From contig DKGH01000031.1 of NCBI GenBank assembly GCA_002453165.1, positions 1-8,833 on the forward strand: 8,833 nt of DNA, read 5' to 3'. This document shows, in pieces, positions 1-6,401 of the stretch; the stretch's first letter is position 1, and each line of letters starts with the position of its first letter. This stretch comes from Verrucomicrobia bacterium UBA6775. GTDB lineage: Bacteria; Verrucomicrobiota; Verrucomicrobiia; Limisphaerales; UBA1096. The notes below the pieces were generated by a model. That model did no database searches. It worked only from the letters and a program-made list of their open reading frames with translations, and had not been told where the DNA came from. A program made the translations under genes and the position numbers.

Positions 1-712
1 AGCCGTGCAGAAAGATCGTGCGCTCGACCATCCCGGGCAGCGACGCAATGCTGATATGTTCCCCCTCGAACGTCAGCTCGGAGTAAATCTCGTCGGTGAT
101 CACCAGCAGGTTATGCAGCTTGGCCAAGTCGGTGATATTCACCAGCCCCTCGCGGGTCATCGTGCCGCCGGTCGGGTTGGTGGGAAAATTCAAGACCAAC
201 GCCTTGCTCTTCGGCGTGATGGCCCGCTCGATCGCTTCCGCCGTCACGGCAAACCCGTCCTTGGCAAGACACGGCACCGGCACCGGCACTCCGTGCGCCA
301 GCGCGATCCCGGGGGCGTAACTGACGTAGCAGGGTTCGTGATAGATGATCTCATCGCCCGGGTTGATAATGGCGCGCAGGGCAATGTCGAGCGCTTCGCT
401 CACGCCCACGCTGACGAGGATTTCCGACTCGGAATCATACCGCACACCAAATGTCGTGCCGACGTATTCGCTGATTGCCTCGCGCAGTCTCGGCAGGCCA
501 AGGTTCGAGGTGTAGCTGGTTCGGCCTCGCTCAAGCGAGTAGATCGCCGCCTCGCGAATGTGCCACGGGGTGACGAAGTCCGGCTCGCCCACGCCAAGCG
601 AGATCACGTCGCGGCGTCCCTGTACGAGGTCAAAAAACTCGCGGATACCGGAGCGGGGAATGCGTTGAACCTGCTTGGCGACCATGTCGCCGGGCTTGAA
701 GTCGTTGGACAT
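1..712 (-). CDS. Class I/II PLP-dependent aminotransferase, 3' part missing
   Basis: This is the first 237 residues of a fold-type I aminotransferase; the gene runs off the left edge. It starts MSNDFKPGDM at the ATG at 712-710, 8 nt after the clpX stop and with no Shine-Dalgarno. Visible family motifs are GVGEPDF (about 40-46), the substrate-side SYTSNLGLPRLREAI (about 66-80), NPTGG (179-183) and ITDEIY (205-210). In this family the Asp (D207) pairs with the PLP ring nitrogen and the Tyr (Y210) with its 3'-OH. The visible part ends in TIFLHG, which normally leads straight into the FSK motif holding the PLP lysine, so that lysine should lie just outside the window. The N-terminus resembles the PatA/aspartate aminotransferase group, but the amino donor cannot be read from the sequence. 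It is the last visible gene of the clpP-clpX cluster and is probably co-transcribed with it. Confidence 0.9.
   Translation of the reverse strand, partial: MSNDFKPGDMVAKQVQRIPRSGIREFFDLVQGRRDVISLGVGEPDFVTPWHIREAAIYSLERGRTSYTSNLGLPRLREAISEYVGTTFGVRYDSESEILVSVGVSEALDIALRAIINPGDEIIYHEPCYVSYAPGIALAHGVPVPVPCLAKDGFAVTAEAIERAITPKSKALVLNFPTNPTGGTMTREGLVNITDLAKLHNLLVITDEIYSELTFEGEHISIASLPGMVERTIFLHG
119..128. repeat. CTTGGCCAAG palindrome, copy 1
   Basis: Perfect 10-bp palindrome inside the aminotransferase gene, read there as Leu-Ala-Lys (196-198). Confidence 0.6.
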
Positions 713-720
713 GGTTGGGG

Positions 721-2022
721 TCAGGCCGCGGCTTTTTTCTGCCGGCGATGAATGGCGGGTTGCGCTTGTCCAAGCACGACTTTCTCGTCGATCTTCACCG
801 AGGAGATGTCATCGGCATCGGGGATCTCGTACATGGTGTCGAGCATCAGTTTCTCCATCAGGCTGCGCAGGCCGCGCGCACCGGTGCCCCGCTTGATGGC
901 CGCCTTGGCCAGTTCGCGCATGGCGCCGTCGGTGATGTTCAGCTTCACGCCGTCCATCTCGAGCAGCTTGGCGTACTGCTTGATGAGGGCGTTCTTCGGC
1001 TCGGTCATCACGCGCACGAGTTGTTCTTCGTCGAGTTCCTGCAGCGCGGTATGCACCGGCAGGCGGCCGATGAATTCCGGGATGAAGCCGTAGCCAAGCA
1101 GATCCTCCGGCTCGACATGGCGCAGGATGGTCTTGGAGTCGAGTGCCGTTTCCGGGGCGTCCGACTCGCCATCGCCGGAGAAGCCCAGCACGTGCTTGCC
1201 GATGCGACGCTCCACCACCTTGTCAAGGTCGACAAACGCGCCGCCGCAAATGAACAGCACGTTGGTGGTGTCGAGCTTGATGTACTCCTGCTGCGGATGC
1301 TTGCGTCCGCCCTGCGGCGGGACGTTGCAGACGGTGCCCTCGAGAATCTTGAGCAGTGCCTGCTGCACGCCTTCGCCCGACACGTCGCGGGTGATGGAAA
1401 CGTTCTCCGTGCGGCGGGTGATCTTGTCGATTTCGTCGACATAAATGATCCCGACCTGCGCGCGCTTCACGTCGTAATTTGCCGCCTGCAATAGCCGCAG
1501 AACGATGTTTTCGACGTCATCGCCCACGTATCCGGCCTCGGTCAGCGTGGTGGCATCCGCGATGGCGAACGGTACGTCGAGCATCCGGGCCAGCGTGCGA
1601 GCCAAAAGAGTTTTGCCTGAACCAGTCGGGCCGAGGAGTAGAATGTTGCTCTTCTCAATCTCAATCTCGTTTTCGTCCTCGGAACCGGCCGCAATAATCT
1701 TGTCGTCGCCGTCGGTTTTCACTGCGAAGCCGGATTGGATTCGCTTGTAGTGGTTGTGTACCGCGACGGCCAGCGCTTTTTTCGCGTCGTCCTGACCGAT
1801 GCAGTGCCGGTCTAGCTCGGCCTTGATCTGCTTGGGCCGGGGAACCTTGAGTTTGATCGCTTTTTTCTTCTCTTCGTCCTGCAGTTCCTTGTCGAGGACG
1901 TTCTTGCAGACGAGGATGCAGCTGTCGCAAATGTACACACCCGGCCCGGCGATGAGCTTGCGCACCTCCGCATGGGATTTGCCACAGAAGCTGCAAAGGG
2001 TGATTTGATTGGGCCGGGCCAT
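721..2022 (-). CDS. clpX: ATP-dependent Clp protease ATP-binding subunit ClpX
   Basis: ClpX is the AAA+ unfoldase that recognises, unfolds and threads substrates into ClpP in the cytoplasm. The 433-residue product is full length (E. coli ClpX is 424). The N-terminal zinc-binding domain has C10, C13, C32 and C35. The AAA+ module shows Walker A GPTGSGKT (131-138), pore loop GYVG (164-167), Walker B IIYVDEID (192-199), the RKH pore motif (240-242), the arginine-finger region GFIPEFIGR (312-320) and sensor 2 GARGLRS (381-387). The ClpP-docking loop reads LGF (279-281) where E. coli has IGF. All catalytic features are intact. The gene starts 11 nt after the clpP stop and ends 8 nt before the aminotransferase, which points to one operon. 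No Shine-Dalgarno is seen before the ATG. The very end is basic then Ala-rich (RRQKKAAA). Confidence 0.98.
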   Translation of the reverse strand: MARPNQITLCSFCGKSHAEVRKLIAGPGVYICDSCILVCKNVLDKELQDEEKKKAIKLKVPRPKQIKAELDRHCIGQDDAKKALAVAVHNHYKRIQSGFAVKTDGDDKIIAAGSEDENEIEIEKSNILLLGPTGSGKTLLARTLARMLDVPFAIADATTLTEAGYVGDDVENIVLRLLQAANYDVKRAQVGIIYVDEIDKITRRTENVSITRDVSGEGVQQALLKILEGTVCNVPPQGGRKHPQQEYIKLDTTNVLFICGGAFVDLDKVVERRIGKHVLGFSGDGESDAPETALDSKTILRHVEPEDLLGYGFIPEFIGRLPVHTALQELDEEQLVRVMTEPKNALIKQYAKLLEMDGVKLNITDGAMRELAKAAIKRGTGARGLRSLMEKLMLDTMYEIPDADDISSVKIDEKVVLGQAQPAIHRRQKKAAA

Positions 2023-2033
2023 GTCGGGTTAGG

Positions 2034-2678
2034 TTACTTTTTCTTTTTTTCGTCCTTAAGACTGGCGACCTCCTTGCGGGACTTCACCACCTCATCCACG
2101 AGACCGTATTTCTTGGCCTCATCGGGTGACATGAAATAATCGCGGTCCGAATCCTCGACGATCTTTTTCATTTTCTGGCCGGTGTGTTCCGCCAGTATTT
2201 CGTTGAGCCGATTCTTCAGTCGCTGGATTTCTGCCGCCTGAATCTCAATGTCCGAGGCGTTGCCCTGCGCGCCACCCCACGGCTGATGTATCATGATGCG
2301 CGCGTTGGGCAGCGCGTAACGCTTGCCCTTAGTCCCAGCGGAGAGCAACACGGCGCCCATGCTGGCTGCCTGCCCGATACAATAGGTATTCACGTCGCAG
2401 GTCAAAAACTGCATCGTGTCGTACACGGCCAGACCGGCTGTGATGCTGCCGCCTGGTGAGTTGATATACAGGTGAATGTCCTTCTTCGGATCCTGCATCT
2501 GAAGGAACAGCAATTGTGCGATCACCAGATTTGAAATGGTGTCATCAATCGGTGTACCAATGAACACGATCCGGTCCACCAACAGGCGCGAGTAAATGTC
2601 GTAGCCGCGTTCACCTCGGCCTGTCTGCTCGACGACCATTGGGACCAAAAAATTATTTGCCTCCAAGCCTTCCCTCAT
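2034..2678 (-). CDS. clpP: ATP-dependent Clp protease proteolytic subunit ClpP
   Basis: ClpP is the serine peptidase that forms the degradation chamber capped by ClpX. From the ATG at 2678 the protein is 214 residues, close to the usual 195-210. The triad is complete: S106 in [10 protein letters not shown]131 in MIHQPWGG and D180 in SDRDYFMS. The oxyanion-side SPGGS lies at 74-78 and the substrate handle GYDIYSRLL at 25-33. The C-terminus is a Lys-rich tail. The frame is open upstream to an ATG at 2810, but that start would overlap the ankyrin gene by 98 nt and add residues unlike any ClpP leader, so I prefer 2678. A TTG at codon 11 is preceded by GGAGG with an 11-nt spacer and would give a product beginning (f)M-VPMVVEQ, close to mature ClpP, so a pro-peptide-free form is also possible. 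It lies between the ankyrin gene (34 nt) and clpX (11 nt). Confidence 0.96.
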   Translation of the reverse strand: MREGLEANNFLVPMVVEQTGRGERGYDIYSRLLVDRIVFIGTPIDDTISNLVIAQLLFLQMQDPKKDIHLYINSPGGSITAGLAVYDTMQFLTCDVNTYCIGQAASMGAVLLSAGTKGKRYALPNARIMIHQPWGGAQGNASDIEIQAAEIQRLKNRLNEILAEHTGQKMKKIVEDSDRDYFMSPDEAKKYGLVDEVVKSRKEVASLKDEKKKK

Positions 2679-2712
2679 GGCCCGCGACCATACCGGCCCC
2701 ACGATTGAGGCG

Positions 2713-3522
2713 TCAAGCGCCTCCCTTTTCCGATTCCAGCTGCCCGGCCGACAATTCTGACGAGACCGCACTGTGTTTTTCCAACAAGTCGGCCACCTCG
2801 TTTTCCTCATTTAATCTGGCCAGATCCAGCGGAGTCATCCCGGCAACTTCTCCTTTTTTGATTCGCAAATTCACGTCGGCACCGTTAGCGATGAGATGCT
2901 CCACAATCTCCAAACGGGTTCCCTCAAGAAAATATCCACCCTTGTGCCGATCGATGGTGATCGAGCTTTCCTGTAAACACATCCAGTGCAACGGCGATGC
3001 GCATGTCAACAATTCGTCCGGTAAGTTAACGTCGGTTCCGTTCGCAAGATGCCGATCGATTTCAGCAACATCTCCCAAAAGGCAGGCGTGGTGGATGGAA
3101 CCCTTGGCTAACTCCCGCAAGGTGGGCTTGGACAAAATCGCAAACCCAACCCAACCGGCCAAGCCCAGCACACCGACCACCAAACCGATCACCGATATTT
3201 GCCCCTCATTATTAATCGCAACTACCCCACCGCCCACCGCCAATAGTACGCAGAAAAAACTCAATGCCGCGGATAAATGTTTCGGAACAGACCGTGATCG
3301 TATCTCGTCTAAAACGGCGCGCGGTGTGCCACCACTCAACGAAAGAATGATCATGGCCAAGCCAAGCAATCCCAAAACAACCACGACAGCAGTCACGGCC
3401 TTGCCCGAACCAGATTCTTCGTCGAGTCCCTCAATCTGAAAATAATCCAAAATTAACGGCCCAAAAAAGCACGGCGATATTGCGACCAAGCCGATCAAAC
3501 CCAAAACCAGACGACTGTTCAT
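2713..3522 (-). CDS. Membrane protein with C-terminal ankyrin repeats
   Basis: The 269-residue protein has two parts. The N-terminal half has four likely membrane helices, at about 5-29, 44-62, 84-103 and 110-130, with a short acidic loop after the first (GLDEESGSG, 32-40). The C-terminal half has ankyrin-type repeats: about 142-170 ([17 protein letters not shown]), 175-220 (SPLHWMC, then [14 protein letters not shown]) and 229-250 ([12 protein letters not shown]). The middle repeat carries an insert of about 15 residues. With four helices both ends should face the same side, probably the cytoplasm, so the repeats could meet cytoplasmic partners. Ankyrin repeats bind proteins; no enzymatic motif is seen. 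It lies 34 nt before clpP on the same strand, so it may share a transcript with the Clp protease. A role in Clp function is only inferred from this. GC looks lower than in most neighbours (27/60 at 3421-3480). No Shine-Dalgarno; the leader is CTTCCTCC-like. Confidence 0.88.
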   Translation of the reverse strand: MNSRLVLGLIGLVAISPCFFGPLILDYFQIEGLDEESGSGKAVTAVVVVLGLLGLAMIILSLSGGTPRAVLDEIRSRSVPKHLSAALSFFCVLLAVGGGVVAINNEGQISVIGLVVGVLGLAGWVGFAILSKPTLRELAKGSIHHACLLGDVAEIDRHLANGTDVNLPDELLTCASPLHWMCLQESSITIDRHKGGYFLEGTRLEIVEHLIANGADVNLRIKKGEVAGMTPLDLARLNEENEVADLLEKHSAVSSELSAGQLESEKGGA

Positions 3523-3539
3523 GCTGGAGGAAGATTAAA

Positions 3540-3567
3540 GATATAAAAAAACAAAAACGAGTGCCAA
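3540..3567 (-). promoter_or_regulatory. Possible sigma70-type promoter for the ankyrin-clpP-clpX cluster
   Basis: On the minus strand TTGGCA (3567-3562, 5 of 6 matches to the -35 consensus) is followed after 16 nt by TATATC (3545-3540, 4 of 6 matches to the -10). The spacer is a T-rich tract. Transcription would start about 10 nt before the ankyrin ATG, giving a very short leader in line with the lack of a Shine-Dalgarno. This is pattern matching only. Confidence 0.3.
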
Positions 3568-3570
3568 GCG

Positions 3571-3652
3571 CGAGGAACGGGGACATCCCTGCCCCCGAAA
3601 AGTCGGGGCAACCCGTGTCTCGCCCCGAGGACGGCTGGGACAGCCGTCCCTA
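3571..3652. repeat. GC-rich hairpin repeat element (REP/MITE-like)
   Basis: Several hairpins lie in tandem. The clearest is a perfect 9-bp inverted repeat with a 3-nt loop, GGACGGCTG-GGA-CAGCCGTCC (3629-3649). Beside it, TCGGGGC (3603-3609) can pair with either CCCCGA (3593-3598, 6 bp, loop AAAG) or GCCCCGA (3622-3628, 7 bp), so two hairpins compete. The shape resembles dispersed intergenic repeats that I recall from verrucomicrobial genomes, which are often mistranslated into small hypothetical proteins rich in GTAVPAVLGAR-like strings. Read on the minus strand, this copy would give just such a string. Only one copy is in the window, so dispersal cannot be shown here. It could instead act in transcript termination or stabilisation after the kamA-like gene, but no T-tract follows the main hairpin directly. 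Confidence 0.55.
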
Positions 3653-3660
3653 CCTTTGCG

Positions 3661-5049
3661 TCAGTGGCGGGTGGCTTCGGCCTTGGCCTCGGCTTCGGTT
3701 TTGAACTTGGCCAAGCGGCGGCCGATCTCGGCCTCATTGGCCCAGAGCGCCTGGCCATCCTCCGGCAACCGGTGAATAGGATCGTAGTAGTAGAAGATTT
3801 CACCCGGCTTGGCCGTGGGCGAGGTCCACGCGGACACGCCTATCTCCCGGTCGTACAATGTGTAGCTGGAGATCTCCCGCTTGCCGCCGCCGCCGGGGGC
3901 GTCACAGACCACGCGCGGCGTATTGAAGCCGGCGATCGATCCCTGCAACCGGCGGGACAGATACTCGGCCCGATCCAACGTGGTGCGGAGATGCTCGCAG
4001 CCGGGCACCATGTCGTGCAGGTAAACATAGTACGGCTGGACTAGCAGGCTGGAAAGTTTCTTGTTGGTGTAGTGCAGGCAATCGAAGCCGTCATTCACTC
4101 CGCTGATGAGCACGGACTGGTTTCGCACACGCACACCAGTGGTCGCCAGTGCCTCCATCGCACGCGCCGTCCACGCCGTGATCTCGCGGTCGGTGTTGAA
4201 GTGCGTGTGTAGCGCAACCTCCTTCATCCGCTCACGGCCAAGCTGGCAAACCTCCCCCAGTGCCTCCACCCATTCGGTGTCACTGGTGAATTTCATCGGC
4301 ATGATCGCCAGCCCCTTGGTCGCAAAGCGGATCCGCCGAACCGTGGGAATTTCCAGCAGCGTGGTGCCGATCTGCCGAATCTGGTTCGGCCGCAGCAACA
4401 ACGCGTCCCCGCCGGAGATGACAATGTCCTCCAACTCCGGCTGGCTGCGGATGTAGTCGAACGTGGCGTCCCACTCAGTGGACTTCGCACCGTAAGTGGA
4501 TTTACTCTTCACCGCCGTGCTGCCGCCGACAACCCTGCTGCGCGTGCAGAAGGAGCAATAAACCGGGCAAAGTGTGATCGGTAAAAACAGAGCCTTGTCA
4601 GGGTAACGATGTGTGAGGTGCGGTGTCGCCTTGTTGCTGTCCTCGGCCAGCGAGTCGTCCATCACATGCGGATGATCCGGCACGAACTGCGAGCCGAGGG
4701 GCAAAAACTGGCGGCGCACCGGATCTTCCTCCACGTTTTCCCAGTGGATGCGAGAGAAAATGTACGGGGTGAGACGCACGTTCATCGGCGTCTTGAGTAG
4801 ACCAGCCTCGATGTCGGCGATCAACTCCGGTGTGGCAAGTTCCTGCAGTGCGTTCTGAATGCGCTGAATGGATGTCACCGAGTTGCGCTGCTGCCAGCGG
4901 AAGTCGCCGAAAGTCTCCGCGTCAACATCTTGCCATGCGGGAATCGCCCGCCAAAACTCCGAGCGGTCGAACGAATAAGTCAACGGCCCGCCTCCGCCCG
5001 GCTGCGCGCAGGGCGATTCGTTTTGCGGTATGGTTGCCTCCTCAATCAT
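3661..5049 (-). CDS. KamA-family radical SAM/PLP aminomutase (lysine 2,3-aminomutase-like)
   Basis: The 462-residue protein belongs to the lysine 2,3-aminomutase family, which moves the alpha-amino group of lysine to the beta carbon using S-adenosylmethionine, a 4Fe-4S cluster and PLP. The cluster motif CPVYCSFC gives C161, C165 and C168. SGGDALLL is at 212-219. PGGGGK (385-390) supplies the PLP lysine K390. Residues that hold lysine in the Clostridium subterminale enzyme (R134, D293, D330, K337) match R170, D346, D383 and K390, and the last three keep the same spacing (37 and 7). This favours lysine or a close analogue as substrate. Local sequences such as ATKGLAIMP and HDMVPGCEHLRTT differ from the classical enzyme, so this is a divergent subfamily. 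EpmB, which acts on EF-P, is shorter. No beta-lysine acetyltransferase (ablB) is adjacent. The charged tail (EAEAKAEATRH) is probably disordered. Stands alone between 82-nt and 138-nt gaps. Confidence 0.88.
   Translation of the reverse strand: MIEEATIPQNESPCAQPGGGGPLTYSFDRSEFWRAIPAWQDVDAETFGDFRWQQRNSVTSIQRIQNALQELATPELIADIEAGLLKTPMNVRLTPYIFSRIHWENVEEDPVRRQFLPLGSQFVPDHPHVMDDSLAEDSNKATPHLTHRYPDKALFLPITLCPVYCSFCTRSRVVGGSTAVKSKSTYGAKSTEWDATFDYIRSQPELEDIVISGGDALLLRPNQIRQIGTTLLEIPTVRRIRFATKGLAIMPMKFTSDTEWVEALGEVCQLGRERMKEVALHTHFNTDREITAWTARAMEALATTGVRVRNQSVLISGVNDGFDCLHYTNKKLSSLLVQPYYVYLHDMVPGCEHLRTTLDRAEYLSRRLQGSIAGFNTPRVVCDAPGGGGKREISSYTLYDREIGVSAWTSPTAKPGEIFYYYDPIHRLPEDGQALWANEAEIGRRLAKFKTEAEAKAEATRH
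3706..3717. repeat. CTTGGCCAAG palindrome, copy 2
   Basis: CTTGGCCAAGCG in the 3' end of the kamA-like gene, read as Leu-Ala-Lys (446-448). The 10-bp core is perfect (3706-3715). Confidence 0.6.
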
Positions 5050-5131
5050 TGGTGTGCCGGACTTTATGTTCAGGCAGGTCGCTCAGCATAGCACGGTTGA
5101 TTCATTTTACGAGTCAATTTGATGAATGCCC
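5050..5131 (-). promoter_or_regulatory. Leader region of the kamA-like gene with dyad and possible promoter
   Basis: The gap holds a 7-bp dyad, TTGATTC (5097-5103), 7-nt centre, GAGTCAA (5111-5117), with one T/C mismatch. On the minus strand the dyad begins with TTGACT, a -35-like hexamer. TGC-TATGCT, with TATGCT at 5090-5085, resembles an extended -10, though the 21-nt spacing to TTGACT is too long for a standard pair. A start site near 5078 would leave a leader of about 29 nt. The dyad could be an operator overlapping the promoter. Confidence 0.3.
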
Positions 5132-5584
5132 TCATCGCTTGGTTTTTGAGGTCACGCTGATTTCAGAAATGACCATCTGCTTGTCGATCGCCTTGCACAT
5201 GTCGTAGATCGTCAGCGCTGCGGTCGAGACCGCCGTGAGCGCCTCCATCTCCACGCCGGTCTTCGCCGAGATGCGTGCCGAGGCGGTGATGACAATGCGG
5301 TCGCGACTGGCAGGGATTTCAAAATCCACCTCCGCGTGGGTGATCGGCAGCGGGTGGCAAAGAGGAATCAGCTCGGCGGTTTTCTTCGCGGCCATGATGC
5401 CGGCCAACCGCGCCGTCGCCAGCACATTGCCCTTGGCCGTGTCGCCGCTCTCGATAGCATCCAGTGTGGCCGCCGCCAGGCGAATCTCGCCACGGGCCAT
5501 CGCCTCGCGGTCCTGCTCCGGCTTGGCCGAGACGTCGACCATGCGGGCCTCGCCCTCGGCGTCAATGTGGGTCAGTTCACTCAT
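5132..5584 (-). CDS. moaC: Cyclic pyranopterin monophosphate synthase MoaC
   Basis: MoaC converts the 3',8-cyclo-GTP made by MoaA into cyclic pyranopterin monophosphate, an early step of molybdenum cofactor synthesis in the cytoplasm. The 150 residues cover the whole family (E. coli MoaC is 161). Visible motifs are HIDAEGEARMVDVSAK (6-21), K51 in TAKGNV, LIPLCHPLP (72-80, with H77), KTGVEMEALTAVS (108-120) and YDMCKAIDK (127-135). D128 and K131 in the last motif, together with K51, correspond to the known catalytic residues. The start codon overlaps the panB stop as ATGA, so translation is probably coupled, and there is no Shine-Dalgarno of its own. No other Mo-cofactor gene is in the window. 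The C-terminus is a little short and basic (SKTKR) in place of the more usual Gly/Lys-rich end. Confidence 0.97.
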   Translation of the reverse strand: MSELTHIDAEGEARMVDVSAKPEQDREAMARGEIRLAAATLDAIESGDTAKGNVLATARLAGIMAAKKTAELIPLCHPLPITHAEVDFEIPASRDRIVITASARISAKTGVEMEALTAVSTAALTIYDMCKAIDKQMVISEISVTSKTKR

Positions 5585-6354
5585 GGTTTGCGCTTGGCCA
5601 AGCCATTCTTCCAGCCGCGAATCATGCCAACCATGCGATCGCGGAGCAACTCTTCCGGCCGAATGTGCCTGGGGATGAAGTCCGGCGACGTGCCAAGCAG
5701 ATCGGTGGTCACCAAAATTTGCCCGTCGCAGTCATCCCCGGAACCGATGCCGATGGTCGGGATATCAACCAAGCGCGTGATCTCAGCGGCCACGGTTGGT
5801 GTCACCAACTCGAGCACGATGCCGAACGCTCCCGCTTGGCCAAGCGCTTGGCTGTCAGCCAGCAGGGCTTCGCGCTGTTCGTCGTCGCGACCCTTGATGC
5901 GATACCCCCCTCCATCGACGACGCTCTGAGGCAGCATGCCCAAGTGTCCGAGAAATGGAATCCCGGCGGCGACGATTGCCTCGACCTGCGGCAGGATCGC
6001 TTGGCCACCCTCCGCCTTTACCCCCTCTGCCCCGGCGGCGACCAGGCACTTGGCCGAAGTCACCGCCTCCTCCGGCGTCTCGTAGGATTGATAAGGAAGG
6101 TCAGCGACGACGAGGCCACTTGGCATGGCCCGAGCCACGGCGGCGGTGTGGTGAGCCATTTCATCAAGCGTCACGTGCGTGGTGTCGGGGTAACCCAGCA
6201 CGACCATCCCGAGCGAGTCGCCCACAAGAACCAGCGGCACGCCGGCGGCATCAAGCAGCTTGGCCATGGGGAAGTCATACGCCGTCAACGCTGCGATCGA
6301 CTCGCAGCCCTTGCGCTGTTGGATGGTTTGTGGCGTCTCCCGTGCCTCGCTCAC
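5581..6354 (-). CDS. panB: 3-methyl-2-oxobutanoate hydroxymethyltransferase PanB
   Basis: PanB transfers a hydroxymethyl group from 5,10-methylenetetrahydrofolate to 2-oxoisovalerate, giving ketopantoate, the first committed step of pantothenate and CoA synthesis. The 257-residue length is near the usual 260-265. Metal and substrate residues are in place: LVGDSLG (43-49, D46 and S47), ADLPYQSY (84-91, D85), VKAEGG (112-117, K113 and E115), GHLGMLPQS (136-144, H137) and E182 in LEL as the likely general base. The IPTIGIGSG segment (198-206) is typical, but DDCDGQ follows where PGCDGQ is more common. I chose the GTG at 6354-6352 because a strong GGGGGGAGG lies 8 nt before it. The gene is 47 nt downstream of the pseudopilin and overlaps moaC by 4 nt. 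Confidence 0.97.
   Translation of the reverse strand: MSEARETPQTIQQRKGCESIAALTAYDFPMAKLLDAAGVPLVLVGDSLGMVVLGYPDTTHVTLDEMAHHTAAVARAMPSGLVVADLPYQSYETPEEAVTSAKCLVAAGAEGVKAEGGQAILPQVEAIVAAGIPFLGHLGMLPQSVVDGGGYRIKGRDDEQREALLADSQALGQAGAFGIVLELVTPTVAAEITRLVDIPTIGIGSGDDCDGQILVTTDLLGTSPDFIPRHIRPEELLRDRMVGMIRGWKNGLAKRKP
5591..5604. repeat. CTTGGCCAAG palindrome, copy 3
   Basis: CGCTTGGCCAAGCC at the panB 3' end, just before the moaC start. The 12-bp GCTTGGCCAAGC (5592-5603) is a perfect palindrome, read as Leu-Ala-Lys (252-254). Confidence 0.6.
5833..5852. repeat. CTTGGCCAAG palindrome, copy 4, with overlapping second palindrome
   Basis: CGCTTGGCCAAGCG (5833-5846) is a perfect 14-bp palindrome in panB. 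It overlaps a second perfect palindrome CCAAGCGCTTGG (5840-5851). Here the codons are CTT GGC CAA (Leu-Gly-Gln, 171-173), a different frame from the Leu-Ala-Lys copies. Confidence 0.6.
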
Positions 6355-6371
6355 GCCGCCAGCCTCCCCCC
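6355..6371 (-). promoter_or_regulatory. Strong Shine-Dalgarno for panB (GTG start)
   Basis: GGGGGGAGG at 6371-6363 on the minus strand, then an 8-nt spacer (CTGGCGGC), then GTG. It decides the panB start and is the only convincing Shine-Dalgarno among the ten genes in the window. Confidence 0.75.
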
Positions 6372-6401
6372 GACCTCAGTCTCACTCAAGCGCAAACCGG
6401 A

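Larger units (their letters stand above)
3523..3660. other. Intergenic region between kamA-like gene and ankyrin gene
   Basis: This 138-nt gap has two halves. The side next to the kamA-like gene is GC-rich and packed with inverted repeats. The side next to the ankyrin gene is AT-rich, with runs of 7 and 5 A on the plus strand. No conserved ORF fits here; the open frame that crosses it is judged spurious. Confidence 0.8.

Noticed and set aside
5..751. Plus-strand open frame of 248 codons
   Set aside because: It is antisense to the clearly conserved aminotransferase; no motif is seen and it arises from the high-GC codon pattern.
715..1494. Plus-strand open frame of 259 codons
   Set aside because: Fully antisense to clpX, whose motifs are intact; the His/Gln/Leu-rich product has no recognisable domain.
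2679..2810. Longer ClpP starting at 2810
   Set aside because: It would overlap the ankyrin gene by 98 nt and add 44 residues rich in Arg, Trp and Cys that do not resemble a ClpP leader.
2814..2825. 12-bp palindrome ATCTGGCCAGAT in the ankyrin gene
   Set aside because: Single copy within coding sequence and outside the CTTGGCCAAG family; likely chance.
2639..3439. Plus-strand open frame of 266 codons
   Set aside because: Antisense to the ankyrin gene and the clpP start; Ser/Pro/Thr-rich with no domain.
3593..3649. Rho-independent terminator after the kamA-like gene
   Set aside because: Strong hairpins are present, but no T-tract directly follows them on the minus strand; the T-rich tract lies about 35 nt or more further on.
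3519..3803. Minus-strand open frame of 94 codons across the kamA-ankyrin gap
   Set aside because: It overlaps the end of the kamA-like gene in another frame and its middle is the translated hairpin repeat, a known type of false hypothetical protein.
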